Shown piece by piece: positions 49,829 through 59,661 of a DNA stretch of 64,000 nt. Numbering within the stretch: position 1 is the first letter of the stretch; each line of letters starts with the position of its first letter. Both the position numbers and the translations under genes were made by a program. The notes under the pieces are model-generated. The model saw nothing but the letters and a program-made list of their open reading frames with translations. It ran no database searches and had not been told where the DNA came from. The DNA is from Streptomyces sp. TLI_105 (GTDB lineage Bacteria > Actinomycetota > Actinomycetes > Streptomycetales > Streptomycetaceae), in assembly GCF_900105415.1 (NCBI RefSeq), contig NZ_FNSM01000001.1:4244501-4308500 (forward strand). Reading direction: 5' to 3'.

Positions 49829-51892
49829 TCAGACGAGCGCGGGCCGCACCGTGGACAGCAGGTGTGTCGCGACCGTGGTGCCGTCGGCGCGCAGCGCCTG
49901 GAAGGTGTAGAAGTACGTCTGCCCAGGCACCGTCGTCCGGTCCACGAAACCGGTGTTCGTGGCGGGCAGCAGCCCCGTGTGGAGCGGTTCGTACGCCTTC
50001 GTGGCCGGGTTCCAGCGGCTCAGCCGGTAGCCGGTGATCTGTGCGCACGACTCGGCCTGGAAGCAGCCCCAGCCGAGGGAGGGCGCGCTCGTGGTGACGT
50101 CCGACCAGGCGAGGTAGCCCGACAGGTTCCAGTCGTCGGTGACGTTCACGGACGGTCGGAGGTCGAGCTCGCTCGCCGAGACCTTGGTGATGTCCGGGCC
50201 GTACAGGGAAAGGAAGTTGGTCCAGCGGTCCATCGCGATCACCGCGTACACGCGGGCCTGCCCGTCCGGCACGTCGGAGCAGACCATGGCCAGGGGGTTG
50301 CTCGTACCGTCCGAGCAGCTGCTCCAGGCAATGGTGCCGTCCGCCCGGGTGACGCCCTGGTACGCCAGGTAGCCGACGACGTCGTCGTCGGCCGGGGGCT
50401 TCCACGTCAGCAGCATGCCATCGGCGCGCGGGGTGGCCTCCAGGTCGACGACCGGCGCGGGCGCGACCCTGTCGCCGCTGCGGACGGTGATCGGGGCCGA
50501 CAGCGGCGACTCGTTGCCCACCGGGTCGACGGCCGTGACGGCGTACGTGTGGTGGCTGCCCGGGGCCATGTCCTGGTCCGTGCAACTGATTCTGATCGGC
50601 TCCGATCCCGGCACCTCGGACGGGTCGCAGGCGACGCGGGTGAGGTCTGCAGGATCGAGGGCGGTGCCGGGTGAACGGTAGACCCGGTAGCCCCCGTAAT
50701 AGGCGATGTCGACGTCGAGGGCCCCGGCCATGTCCCAGGAGAGGACGGTGGCGTCGACCTCCGCGACGCCGCGCAGGTCCGTCGGCGCCGGCGGCGGGGT
50801 GCTGTCGATCCTGTTCCCGCTCACGACGGCGGAGTACGCCGAGGGGAGCTCGACGGCGTCGAAGGCACGGACGCGGTAGTACCGCGGAACGCCGAGGGGC
50901 GCCGACCCGTCCCAGTAGGACAGCCCGGTGATCGGCCCGCCCGTGTGGGACGGAAGCACGGTGAACGGCCCTGTGGGCTGGTCGGCCGCCTCCACCTCGT
51001 ACCGCACGGCGTCGGCCGCCGCCCGCCAGTGGAGCGTGTTCTGGTTGTTGTCGGTGGAGACGGTGACGCCCGTCGGGGTGGCGGGGGCGGTCCGGTCGAG
51101 GGTGTAGACGGTCCAGTCGTTGCTGCCGGCCGACTCGTTGCCCGCCTTGTCCCGTGCCCGTACCTCGTAGACGTAGGACTGGCCCGTGGGCGGCGTGTTG
51201 TCCACGTACGACCGCGTGGTCAACAGGGCGGTGCCGCTGACCCGGGTCCAGGTGGTGGAGGTGCTGGGCCGCCGGTGGACGCTGTACCCGGCGAGGTCCA
51301 TTTCTTTGTTCGCGTTCCAGTACACCGTCGTCTTCCCCAGGCCGGGGTCGTGCGAGGCGTAGAAGACGCTGGGCGCGAGCGGGCGGACCTTGTCGACGGT
51401 CGCCGAGGTCCGGGGCGCGTAGGCGAACTTCACGTTGGCCGTGCCGGTCCAAGCCGCGTAGTACACCGAGATGGTGTGCTTGCCCGCCGGGACCGTGAGG
51501 TTGACGGTCGCCTTCTGGTTGGTGGAGACGTTCTTCCAGAGGTCGATCTTGCGGACGCCATCGAGGTTGACCCGGATGCCGTCCTGGGTCTCGGCGGCGA
51601 ACGTGAAGGGGCCGCCGGAGCCGAAGTCCCGGGTGACCGACCAGCGGACGGAGAAGTTGTCGACGGGCAGGGTGACGCCGGTCGGGTCTCCGTAGCCGTA
51701 GTTCTCGGCGATGGCGCTGTCGCAGGTGGTCAGCTTCGGTGTGCCGCTGAACGTGGAGTTGGCGAAGTACTCCGCCTTCCACACGGGGGACACGCAGGCG
51801 ACCGCCGCGGCGGCCGGGGTGGCGGTCAGCAGGCCGCCGGAGGCGGCGAGGGCGGCCGTGGCGGCCAGCGCGCTCAGCCGGGTACGAGTCAT
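49829..51892 (-). CDS. Secreted PA14 and fibronectin-III repeat protein
   Basis: 687 residues. Signal peptide: MTRTRLSALAATAALAASGGLLTATPAAAA. Residues about 40-160 are a PA14-type sugar-binding beta barrel (WKAEYFANSTFSGTPKLTTC, GFTVR-like VRWSVTRDFGSGGPFTFAAETQDGIRVNLDG). Then come about five FN3-like modules, with repeated YRVYRSP, YVYEVRARDKAGN, YAVTAVDPVGN and YFYTFQALRADG sequences. The last module contains paired Cys (GWGCFQAESCAQ). Such exported, non-catalytic proteins are probably polysaccharide- or wall-binding; no catalytic domain seen. It has no functional link to cobalamin genes although it lies inside the cob block. The nearby GTG (51895) is an alternative start. Confidence 0.9.
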   Translation of the reverse strand: MTRTRLSALAATAALAASGGLLTATPAAAAVACVSPVWKAEYFANSTFSGTPKLTTCDSAIAENYGYGDPTGVTLPVDNFSVRWSVTRDFGSGGPFTFAAETQDGIRVNLDGVRKIDLWKNVSTNQKATVNLTVPAGKHTISVYYAAWTGTANVKFAYAPRTSATVDKVRPLAPSVFYASHDPGLGKTTVYWNANKEMDLAGYSVHRRPSTSTTWTRVSGTALLTTRSYVDNTPPTGQSYVYEVRARDKAGNESAGSNDWTVYTLDRTAPATPTGVTVSTDNNQNTLHWRAAADAVRYEVEAADQPTGPFTVLPSHTGGPITGLSYWDGSAPLGVPRYYRVRAFDAVELPSAYSAVVSGNRIDSTPPPAPTDLRGVAEVDATVLSWDMAGALDVDIAYYGGYRVYRSPGTALDPADLTRVACDPSEVPGSEPIRISCTDQDMAPGSHHTYAVTAVDPVGNESPLSAPITVRSGDRVAPAPVVDLEATPRADGMLLTWKPPADDDVVGYLAYQGVTRADGTIAWSSCSDGTSNPLAMVCSDVPDGQARVYAVIAMDRWTNFLSLYGPDITKVSASELDLRPSVNVTDDWNLSGYLAWSDVTTSAPSLGWGCFQAESCAQITGYRLSRWNPATKAYEPLHTGLLPATNTGFVDRTTVPGQTYFYTFQALRADGTTVATHLLSTVRPALV

Positions 51893-51953
51893 CACAGGAG
51901 GCGGGCCCTTTCCGGACCTATGTGCGAGAGGGGAGTGTCTGTGTGACTCGCGA

Positions 51954-51982
51954 GGTGGGCGGAGGGTTGCCCTCCGCCCACC
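51954..51982 (-). terminator. Terminator after cobIJ
   Basis: Stem GGTGGGCGGAGG / CCTCCGCCCACC, loop of 5 bases, in the 110-base gap between cobIJ and the PA14/FN3 gene. Confidence 0.85.
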
Positions 51983-52002
51983 GCTTCTTCGCGCGGGGTC
52001 GC

Positions 52003-53496
52003 TCAGCCGTACCGGCGCGGCGTCCACGTGATCGTGCGGCCGTCGCCCCGTTCGACCGCGCGCGTCTGCGAGGAGCCGATCAGGAGGAGGGTGCGCATGT
52101 CGACCTCGGAGGGGTCCAGGGTCTTGAGGGTGAGGACCCGGACCGACTGCTCCGGGCCGCCGACGTCGCGGGCGACGACCACCGGGGTCTCGGGGGCGCG
52201 GAGTTCGAGGAGGAGGTCGCGGGCGGCGGCCACCTGGTGGGTGCGGGACCTGGAGCCCGGGTTGTAGAGGGCGATGACGAGGTCGGCGGAGGCGGCGGCG
52301 CGCAGCCGGGCCTCGATGACGTCCCAGGGCTTGAGGCGGTCGGAGAGGGAGATCGTGGCGTAGTCGTGGCCCAGGGGGGCACCGGCCGCGGCGGCGGCCG
52401 CGTTCGCCGCGGTCACCCCGGGGAGGACCCGTACGGGCACGTCCGCGTACTCCGGTTCGCAGGCGACCTCCAGGACGGCCGTCGCCATGGCGAAGACGCC
52501 CGGGTCGCCGCCGGAGACGACCGCGACCTTCCGGCCGCGCCGGGCCAGGTCGAGGGCGAACTCGGCGCGCTCGGACTCGACCTTGTTGTCGGAGCCGTGC
52601 CGGAGCTGTCCGGGGCGCAGCACCGGCACCCGGTCGAGGTAGGTGGTGTAGCCGACGAGGACGTCGGCGTTGACGAGCGCGCCGCGCGACTCGGGGGTGA
52701 GCCAGGGCGCCCCGGCGGGGCCGGTGCCGACGACGGTGACCTCGCCCGTCTCCCGTACGGGGAGCTCCTGGTCGATGCGGGAGGGGAGGACGGCGACGGA
52801 GAAGTACGGGACCGAGGAGGGGTCCACCTCCGTCAGCTTCTCCGTCCGCTCGCCCGTCATGAACGCCCGCTCCACGTACCGCGCGTCGTCGAGCCGGCCG
52901 GCCCGCTCCAGGGCCCGCTTCACGGTGGGGAAGGTGCGGCCGAGCTTCATGACGACCGCCGAGTCGGTGCCGGCGAGACGGGCCGTCAGCTCGTCCTCCG
53001 GCAGGGTGCCGGGGATGATCGTGAGGACCTCCTCCGCCTCGCACAGCGGCTCGCCGAGCCGGGCGGCGGCGGCGCTCACCGAGGTGACGCCGGGGATGAC
53101 GGTCGTGTCGTAGCGGTCGGCGAGCCGCTTGTGCATGTGCTGGTACGAGCCGTAGAAGAGCGGGTCGCCCTCGGCGAGGACGGCGACGGTGCGGCCGGCG
53201 TCGAGGTGGGCGGCGAGGCGGCCCGAGGCCTCCTCGTAGAAGTCGTTCAGGGCGCCCCGGTAGCCGCCCGGGTGGTCCGTGGTCTCCACCGTGAGCGGGT
53301 ACATCAGCCGCTCCTCGACGTGGTCCTCGCGGATGTGCTCGGCGGCGATGGAGCGGGCTATGGAGCGGCCGTGGCGGGCCGAGTGGTAGGCGATGACGTC
53401 GGCCTCGGCGATCGCCTTCACGGCGGCGACGGTCATCAGGTTCGGGTCGCCGGGGCCGAGGCCCACGCCGTAGAGCTTGCCGGTCACGGTGGTCAT
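52003..53496 (-). CDS. cobIJ: CobI-CobJ fusion: precorrin-2 C20- and precorrin-3B C17-methyltransferases
   Basis: 497 residues. The N-terminal half is Cob[88 protein letters not shown]. The C-terminal half is Cob[117 protein letters not shown]. It carries out two successive SAM-dependent methylations; CobJ also catalyses ring contraction. ATG overlaps the cobH stop (ATGA), so translation is coupled. Fused CobIJ is common in actinobacteria. Confidence 0.96.
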   Translation of the reverse strand: MTTVTGKLYGVGLGPGDPNLMTVAAVKAIAEADVIAYHSARHGRSIARSIAAEHIREDHVEERLMYPLTVETTDHPGGYRGALNDFYEEASGRLAAHLDAGRTVAVLAEGDPLFYGSYQHMHKRLADRYDTTVIPGVTSVSAAAARLGEPLCEAEEVLTIIPGTLPEDELTARLAGTDSAVVMKLGRTFPTVKRALERAGRLDDARYVERAFMTGERTEKLTEVDPSSVPYFSVAVLPSRIDQELPVRETGEVTVVGTGPAGAPWLTPESRGALVNADVLVGYTTYLDRVPVLRPGQLRHGSDNKVESERAEFALDLARRGRKVAVVSGGDPGVFAMATAVLEVACEPEYADVPVRVLPGVTAANAAAAAAGAPLGHDYATISLSDRLKPWDVIEARLRAAASADLVIALYNPGSRSRTHQVAAARDLLLELRAPETPVVVARDVGGPEQSVRVLTLKTLDPSEVDMRTLLLIGSSQTRAVERGDGRTITWTPRRYG

Positions 53497-54146
53497 GCCT
53501 GGATCTCCGCTTCGTGGGCGAGGGCGTTGATCGCGGCGGCCGTCATCGCGCTGCCGCCGCGCCGGCCCCGTACGACCAGGTAGTCGAGGCCGAGGGTGTT
53601 CTCGGCGAGTGCGTCCTTGGACTCGGCGGCGCCGATGAAGCCGACCGGGATGCCGAGGACGGCGGCGGGCTTCCCCGCGCCCTTCGCGATCATCTCCAGG
53701 AGGTGGAAGAGGGCGGTCGGGGCGTTGCCGATGGCGACGACGGAGCCTTCGAGGCGGTCCCGCCACAGTTCGAGGGCGGCGGCGGAGCGGGTGGTGCCCA
53801 GCTCGGCGGCGAGGCCCGGCACGGCCGGGTCGGAGAGGGCGCAGAGCACCTCGTTGTCGGCGGGGAGGCGCTTGCGGGTGACGCCGCTGGCGACCATCTG
53901 GGCGTCGCAGAGGACGGGCGCGCCGGCGCGGAGGGCCTCGCGGGCGTTCGCGACGACCTGGGGGGAGTACGCGATGTCCTGCACGAGGTCGGTCATGCCG
54001 CAGGCGTGGATCATCCGGACCGCCACCTGGGCGACGTCGGCGGGCAGGCCCGCGAGGTCCGCCTCGGCGCGGATCGTGGCAAAGGACCGGCGGTAGATCT
54101 CCGTCCCGTCCTTCTCGTAGTCGAACATCCTGTTGCTCTCGCTCAT
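53493..54146 (-). CDS. cobH: CobH: precorrin-8X methylmutase
   Basis: 217 residues. It moves the C11 methyl to C12 to give hydrogenobyrinate. CobH/CbiC motifs: [38 protein letters not shown] (catalytic His in MIHACG), [26 protein letters not shown] and [48 protein letters not shown] overlaps the cobG stop (ATGA), and the stop overlaps the cobIJ start, so cobG-cobH-cobIJ is a tight operon. Confidence 0.96.
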   Translation of the reverse strand: MSESNRMFDYEKDGTEIYRRSFATIRAEADLAGLPADVAQVAVRMIHACGMTDLVQDIAYSPQVVANAREALRAGAPVLCDAQMVASGVTRKRLPADNEVLCALSDPAVPGLAAELGTTRSAAALELWRDRLEGSVVAIGNAPTALFHLLEMIAKGAGKPAAVLGIPVGFIGAAESKDALAENTLGLDYLVVRGRRGGSAMTAAAINALAHEAEIQA

Positions 54147-55441
54147 CTCGTGTGGGTGGGCAGGCCACGGGCCGCCGCGACTGCTGCGGTCAGGGAGGTA
54201 CGGGGGGTGGGGACGCCGTCCACCAGGTAGCTGTCGTCGCCGGTGGCGAGGACGTTGATCCAGGCGCCGTACGGGTGTCCGCAGCGGCGCGCGCATCCGG
54301 AGAAGTGCACGGGCAGCGGCCCCGGGGGCGCGGCGAGGGCGTCGGCCCGGACGTCGGCGAGGGACTTGGCGCAGCCGGGGCGTCCGGTGCAGGCGGTGAC
54401 CCCGGCGCCGGGCGCGTCGGGACGGGTGATGAGGCCGTGCGCCTCCAGGTCCCGGAGCCGGTCCGGGTGGGTGGGCGCCGGGTCCGTCGCCGCAAGGTCC
54501 GTCGCCGGGTCCGTCGGCCGGTCGGTGGGGGTTTCCACCACGACCACCCCCCGCCAGGGCGTGAGCCGGAGTTCGTCGGCGGGCAGCAGGGCCCGCAGTT
54601 GCGCGGCGGTCAGCCGGCCGAGGGGGGCGAGGACGTGCAGGGAGTGTTCGCCGAGCGGGCCGGGCGCGGGCGGCCGGGACGCGGGAAGCGGCGGTACGGG
54701 TACGGGCTCCGCCGTGATCCCGGCCCGCGCCAGGGCCCCGGCCCAGTCGGGGACGTGCTCGTCGGGCAGTTCGTGCGGCCGCCAGGCCCCGTTTCCGGCG
54801 GCCTCGGCGGCGTCGAGGAACGCGAGGGCGGCGGCGAGGGCGGCCCGTACGGCGTCGCCGGCGGCGAGGCGGAAGCCCCGGGAGCCGAGTCGCAGCAGCG
54901 CGGACCCGTCCTGTCCTGCGATCAAGCTCACATCGCCGCCGAGTCCGGCGACGTCCCCGCGCCCGTCGTCGAGGAGGAACAGGAACCGTCCCGAAAGGGA
55001 CGCGGCCCGGGGTTCGGCGCACAGGGCGGCGTCCAGTTCACGCGCCCACAACTGCACGTCCGCGCGGCCGAGTCCGTCGAGTCCCGCGCCGGGCGAGGCC
55101 ACGATGTTGCGGACGCGCTCGTGGGTGGGGGAGGGCAGCAGGCCGGCCCCGGCCAGGAGCTCCGCCAGCTCCGCCCCGCAGCCCTCGCCGAGGCCGCGCA
55201 GCTCCGCGTTGCCGCGCGAGGTGATGCTGATCCGTCCGTCGCCGAGGGTCTCGGCGGCACGGGCCAGGACCTCAGCCTGACGTGCCGTCAATCGCCCGGC
55301 GGGCAGGCGCAGTCGGGCGAGGCGCCCGTCGTCGGCGGGATGCAGGCGCAGCGCCCCGGGGCAGGCGTCGCCACGATCCCGTATGCGAGGTTCGCCCGGT
55401 TCGGGCGTCGGGGGTGGGGTGGGCGGCATGGCGGCGAGCAT
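54143..55441 (-). CDS. cobG: CobG: precorrin-3B synthase
   Basis: 432 residues from the ATG at 55441 (55429 also possible; the frame is open further into the riboswitch region, which is not coding). CobG belongs to the nitrite/sulfite reductase family and oxidises precorrin-3A with O2, the hallmark of the aerobic route. It has a degenerate duplicated ferredoxin-like layout and the Fe4S4 cysteines [10 protein letters not shown] and GCARRCGHP. The first gene of the cobG-cobH-cobIJ operon. A run of Thr/Asp-Pro repeats ([22 protein letters not shown]) sits between the halves. It is divergent from cobN and the riboswitch. Confidence 0.94.
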   Translation of the reverse strand: MLAAMPPTPPPTPEPGEPRIRDRGDACPGALRLHPADDGRLARLRLPAGRLTARQAEVLARAAETLGDGRISITSRGNAELRGLGEGCGAELAELLAGAGLLPSPTHERVRNIVASPGAGLDGLGRADVQLWARELDAALCAEPRAASLSGRFLFLLDDGRGDVAGLGGDVSLIAGQDGSALLRLGSRGFRLAAGDAVRAALAAALAFLDAAEAAGNGAWRPHELPDEHVPDWAGALARAGITAEPVPVPPLPASRPPAPGPLGEHSLHVLAPLGRLTAAQLRALLPADELRLTPWRGVVVVETPTDRPTDPATDLAATDPAPTHPDRLRDLEAHGLITRPDAPGAGVTACTGRPGCAKSLADVRADALAAPPGPLPVHFSGCARRCGHPYGAWINVLATGDDSYLVDGVPTPRTSLTAAVAAARGLPTHTR

Positions 55442-55522
55442 ACCCACGGGGAACCGGCTGACCACCGGGTGTGATCCGGCCGACTCCCCGGTTCCCTCCG
55501 GCCCGGAGATGGCACGATCTAG

Positions 55523-55648
55523 GATGCAGATCGGCATGGGGTCCCAGGACCCCGGGGAGGAAGCCCGGTGAGAATCCGGCGCGGTCCCGCCACTGTGAGC
55601 CCGCACCGGATCAACGGCGCGGGTGAGTCAGGAACTCCCGCCGTCCAC
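55523..55648 (+). promoter_or_regulatory. Cobalamin riboswitch upstream of cobN
   Basis: RNA element on the plus strand with the conserved core: GGAGGAAGCCCGGTGAGAA, ATCCGGCGCGGTCCCGCC, then the B12 box GTCCCGCCACTGTGA at 55584-55598, followed by GAGTCAGGAACTCCCGCCG closing the fold. It ends about 49 bases before the cobN ATG. The region between contains GGGG/CCCC pairing and AGGAAGGG, a possible sequestered ribosome binding site, so binding of adenosylcobalamin should reduce cobN translation. Exact ends are approximate. Confidence 0.93.
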
Positions 55649-55696
55649 ACGACCACCCGGGGCGCGGACAACCCCGAGGAAGGGCCTGAGCCCACC

Positions 55697-58600
55697 ATGC
55701 TCCTGCTGCTGTCGCACTCCGACACCGACCTGCTCAGCGCCCGCGCGGCCGGAGGGCCGGTGGAGTACCGCTTCGCCAACCCCTCCCGCCTCCCGCTCGC
55801 CGACCTCCCGGCCCTCCTCGACGGCGCCGACCTGGTCGTCGTCCGCCTCCTCGGCGGCGTCCGCTCCTGGCAGGAGGGCCTGGACGCGGTCCTCGCCGCC
55901 GGGAAGCCGGTCGTCGTCCTCAGCGGCGAGCAGGCCCCCGACGCCCAGCTCATGGAGGCCTCCACCGTCCCCGTCGGCGTCGCCACCGAGGCCCACGCCT
56001 ATCTGGCGCACGGCGGCCCCGGGAACCTGGAGCAGCTGGCCCGCTTCCTCTCCGACACCGTCCTGCTCACCGGCCACGGCTTCGAGGCCCCGGCCGCCGC
56101 CCCCACCTGGGGCCCGCTCGACCGGGTCGCGAAGAACGAGACCGGTCCGACGATCGCCGTGCTCTACTACCGCGCCCACCACATGAGCGGGAACACCGCC
56201 TTCGTCGACGCCCTCTGCGGGGCGATCGAGGACGCCGGCGCCCGCGCCCTCCCGCTGTACGTGGCGTCCCTGCGCGCCCCCGAGGCGGAGCTGATCTCCG
56301 TCCTGCGGGGGGCCGACGCGATCGTCACGACCGTCCTCGCCGCCGGTGGTACGAAGCCCGCCGAGGCGCAGGCCGGCGGCGACGAGGAGGCCTGGGACGC
56401 GGGCGCGCTCGCCGCGCTCGACGTGCCGATCCTCCAGGCCCTGTGCCTGACCGGCTCGCGGTCCGCGTGGGAGGAGAACGACGAGGGCCTCTCCCCGCTG
56501 GACGCCGCCAGCCAGGTCGCCGTGCCCGAGTTCGACGGCCGCCTCATCACCGTCCCCTTCTCCTTCAAGGAGATCGACGAGGACGGCCTGCCCGCGTACG
56601 TCGCCGACGCCGAGCGCGCCGCCCGCGTCGCCGGGATCGCCGTCCGGCACGCCCGGCTCCGCCACATCCCGAACGCCGAGAAGAAGCTGGCGCTCGTCCT
56701 CTCCGCGTACCCGACGAAGCACTCCCGCATCGGCAACGCCGTCGGCCTCGACACCCCCGCCTCCGCCGTCGCCCTGCTCCGCCGCCTGATCGCCGAGGGG
56801 TACGACTTCGGGCCCGAGGCCGAGCTGCCCGGCCTGGTCTCCGGCGACGGCGACGAGCTCATCTACGCCCTCATCGAGGCCGGTGGCCACGACCAGGACT
56901 GGCTGACCGAGGAGCAGCTTGCGAAGAACCCGGTCCGCATCCCGGCCGCCGACTACAAGCGCTGGTACGCCACCCTGCCCGCCGAGCTCCGCGAGCAGGT
57001 GGAGGAGCACTGGGGCCCGGCACCCGGCGAGATGTTCCTCGACCGCTCCCGTACCGCCGAGGGCGACCCAGACGGCGACATCGTCCTCGCCGCCCTGCGG
57101 CGCGGGAACCTCCTGGTCCTCATCCAGCCGCCGCGCGGCTTCGGCGAGAACCCGATCGCGATCTACCACGACCCCGATCTCCCGCCGTCCCACCACTATC
57201 TGGCCGCCTACCGCTGGATCGCCGCCCGCGCCGAGGACGGCGGATTCGGCGCCGACGCCATGGTCCACCTCGGCAAGCACGGCAACCTGGAGTGGCTGCC
57301 CGGCAAGAACGCCGGCCTGTCCGCCGCCTGCGGCCCCGACGCGGCCCTCGGCGACATCCCGCTGATCTACCCGTTCCTCGTCAACGACCCGGGCGAGGGC
57401 ACCCAGGCCAAGCGGCGCGTCCACGCCACCCTCGTCGACCACCTGGTGCCGCCGATGGCCCGCGCCGACTCGTACGGCGACATCGCGCGCCTGGAGCAGC
57501 TCCTCGACGAGTACGCGCAGATCTCCTCCATGGACCCGGCGAAGCTGCCCGCGATCCGCGCCCAGATCTGGACCCTGATCCAGGCCGCCAAGCTCGACCA
57601 CGACCTGGGGCTCGAAGAGCGGCCCGAGGACGACGGCTTCGACGACTTCCTGCTGCACGTCGACGGCTGGCTGTGCGAGGTCAAGGACGCCCAGATCCGC
57701 GACGGCCTGCACGTCCTCGGCGGCGCGCCGGAGGGCGAGGCCCGGGTCAACCTGGTCCTCTCCATCCTCCGCGCCCGCCAGATCTGGGGCGGCACGCAGG
57801 CGCTGCCCGGCCTGCGCGAGGCCCTCGGCCTGGACGAGTCGGCCGCGACCCGTACCACCGCCGACGAGGCGGAGGCGAAGGCGCGCGAGCTGGTCGAGGC
57901 GATGGAGGCCGCCGACTGGGCGGTGGACGCGATCGACACGGTCGCCGCCGCGTACGGCCCCGAGGTCCGCGAGGTGCTGTCCTTCGCCGCGCTCCAGGTC
58001 GTGCCGCGCCTCGCCGCCACCACCGACGAGCTGGCCCACGCCGTGCACGCCCTGAACGGCGGCTTCGTCCCGGCCGGCCCGTCCGGCTCCCCGCTCCGGG
58101 GCCTGGTCAACGTCCTGCCGACCGGCCGCAACTTCTACTCGGTCGACCCGAAGGCCGTGCCGTCCCGGCTCGCCTGGGAGACCGGCCAGGCGCTCGCCGA
58201 CTCGCTCCTGGAGCGCTACCGCGCCGACAACGGCGAGTGGCCGACCTCCGTCGGTCTCTCCCTCTGGGGCACCAGCGCGATGCGCACCGCCGGCGACGAC
58301 GTCGCCGAGGCGCTCGCCCTCCTCGGCGTCCGCCCGCTGTGGGACGAGGCCTCCCGCCGGGTCAACGGCCTGGAGCCCATCCCGCTCGCCGAGCTCGGCC
58401 GCCCGCGCGTCGACGTGACGCTGCGCATCTCGGGCTTCTTCCGCGACGCGTTCCCGCACGTCATCGGCCTCCTCGACGACGCCGTACGGCTCGTCGCGTC
58501 CCTGGACGAGTCGGCTTCGGACAACTACGTCCGCGCCCACACGCAGGCCGACCTCGCCGAGCACGGCGACGAACGGCGCGCCACCACCCGCATCTTCGGC

Positions 58601-59308
58601 TCCCGCCCCGGCACATACGGCGCGGGCATCCTCCAGCTGATCGACTCGCGCGACTGGCGCACGGACGCGGACCTCGCCGAGGTGTACACGGTGTGGGGCG
58701 GGTACGCGTACGGGCGCGGGCTCGAAGGCCGCCCCGCGCGCACCGAGATGGAGACCGCGTACAAGCGGATCGCGGTCGCCGCGAAGAACACGGACACGCG
58801 CGAGCACGACATCGCCGACTCCGACGACTACTTCCAGTACCACGGCGGCATGGTCGCGACCGTCCGCGCGCTCACCGGCACCGCCCCCGAGGCGTACATC
58901 GGCGACTCGACCCGCCCCGAGACCGTCCGCACCCGGACCCTGGTCGAGGAGACCTCCCGGGTCTTCCGCGCCCGCGTGGTCAACCCGCGCTGGATCGAGG
59001 CGATGCGTCGCCACGGCTACAAGGGTGCGTTCGAACTGGCGGCGACCGTCGACTACCTCTTCGGGTACGACGCGACGACCGGTGTCGTCGCCGACTGGAT
59101 GTACGACAAGCTCACCCAGGAGTACGTCCTCGACCCGGAGAACCAGGCCTTCCTCAAGGAGGCCAACCCGTGGGCCCTGCACGGCATCGCGGAGCGGCTC
59201 CTGGAGGCCGAGTCCCGCGGCATGTGGGAGAAGCCGGACCCGGAGACGCTGGCGGCGCTGCGGCGGGTCTTCCTGGAGACGGAGGGCGACTTGGAGTCCG
59301 ACGAGTAG
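55697..59308 (+). CDS. cobN: CobN: cobaltochelatase large subunit
   Basis: 1203 residues from the ATG after the riboswitch (MLLLLSHSDTDLLSARAAGG), a normal CobN length. It is the large, tetrapyrrole-binding subunit that inserts cobalt into hydrogenobyrinate diamide with ATP-driven partners CobS/CobT or ChlI/ChlD-like. Motifs: IAVLYYRAHHMSGNTAFVDALC, YPTKHSRIGNAVGLDTPAS, PRGFGENPIAIYHDPDLPPSHHYLAAYRW, LGKHGNLEWLPGKNAGLSA (a metal/porphyrin-site region) and GRNFYSVDPKAVPSRLAW. Chelatase partner genes are not downstream; repeat copy 3 follows immediately. Confidence 0.96.
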   Translation: MLLLLSHSDTDLLSARAAGGPVEYRFANPSRLPLADLPALLDGADLVVVRLLGGVRSWQEGLDAVLAAGKPVVVLSGEQAPDAQLMEASTVPVGVATEAHAYLAHGGPGNLEQLARFLSDTVLLTGHGFEAPAAAPTWGPLDRVAKNETGPTIAVLYYRAHHMSGNTAFVDALCGAIEDAGARALPLYVASLRAPEAELISVLRGADAIVTTVLAAGGTKPAEAQAGGDEEAWDAGALAALDVPILQALCLTGSRSAWEENDEGLSPLDAASQVAVPEFDGRLITVPFSFKEIDEDGLPAYVADAERAARVAGIAVRHARLRHIPNAEKKLALVLSAYPTKHSRIGNAVGLDTPASAVALLRRLIAEGYDFGPEAELPGLVSGDGDELIYALIEAGGHDQDWLTEEQLAKNPVRIPAADYKRWYATLPAELREQVEEHWGPAPGEMFLDRSRTAEGDPDGDIVLAALRRGNLLVLIQPPRGFGENPIAIYHDPDLPPSHHYLAAYRWIAARAEDGGFGADAMVHLGKHGNLEWLPGKNAGLSAACGPDAALGDIPLIYPFLVNDPGEGTQAKRRVHATLVDHLVPPMARADSYGDIARLEQLLDEYAQISSMDPAKLPAIRAQIWTLIQAAKLDHDLGLEERPEDDGFDDFLLHVDGWLCEVKDAQIRDGLHVLGGAPEGEARVNLVLSILRARQIWGGTQALPGLREALGLDESAATRTTADEAEAKARELVEAMEAADWAVDAIDTVAAAYGPEVREVLSFAALQVVPRLAATTDELAHAVHALNGGFVPAGPSGSPLRGLVNVLPTGRNFYSVDPKAVPSRLAWETGQALADSLLERYRADNGEWPTSVGLSLWGTSAMRTAGDDVAEALALLGVRPLWDEASRRVNGLEPIPLAELGRPRVDVTLRISGFFRDAFPHVIGLLDDAVRLVASLDESASDNYVRAHTQADLAEHGDERRATTRIFGSRPGTYGAGILQLIDSRDWRTDADLAEVYTVWGGYAYGRGLEGRPARTEMETAYKRIAVAAKNTDTREHDIADSDDYFQYHGGMVATVRALTGTAPEAYIGDSTRPETVRTRTLVEETSRVFRARVVNPRWIEAMRRHGYKGAFELAATVDYLFGYDATTGVVADWMYDKLTQEYVLDPENQAFLKEANPWALHGIAERLLEAESRGMWEKPDPETLAALRRVFLETEGDLESDE

Positions 59309-59412
59309 CTCCGGCCGGCCGGACGGCACCCTCCGCGTGGCCGCGTGCCCCGCGGGTCGGCGCCGCCGCCCCGTGCGGGCGCGCGCCGGCTGGGCGGTGC
59401 CCTTCCGCACCG

Positions 59413-59621
59413 CCGTGTGGGCAATCGTCCCGCAGGGCGGGACGGGTGGGCACACGGGACGGCGCGCTCAGCGGCGCCTCCGCGTTCCGCGCCTGGACCC
59501 GCACCACGGGTGCGGCGCGCAGGTCGGTGCGGGTCAGGGCGCGGGAGCCTGGGCCCGGCAAGGAGCGCCGTCCGTTGTGCCCACCCGTTCCGCCCCAGCG
59601 GAACGACTGCCCACAACGGGG
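59413..59621. repeat. Nested-palindrome element, copy 3 (inverted)
   Basis: Same element as copies 1 and 2 but reversed, lacking the inserted CCCCCAAGCTCTCGGC hairpin (only GTCCCGCCCT remains there), so it is about 210 rather than 250 bases. Left-type modules (CCCCGTTG-GGCAG type) are repeated three times at its right, at 59590-59720, running into the ABC-F gene. It fills the 353-base gap between the cobN stop and the ABC-F stop; no gene seen. Confidence 0.9.
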
Positions 59622-59661
59622 TGAGCGGGGTGGGTGGGCACCGCCCCGGCGGAACGGCTGC

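Noticed and set aside
53497..54168. Upstream extension of the cobIJ frame into cobH
   Set aside because: The ATG at 53496 overlaps the cobH stop and starts the CobI domain; upstream is cobH in another frame.
55628..59455. 1275-codon minus-strand frame opposite cobN
   Set aside because: No domain; opposite strand encodes a well-matched CobN.
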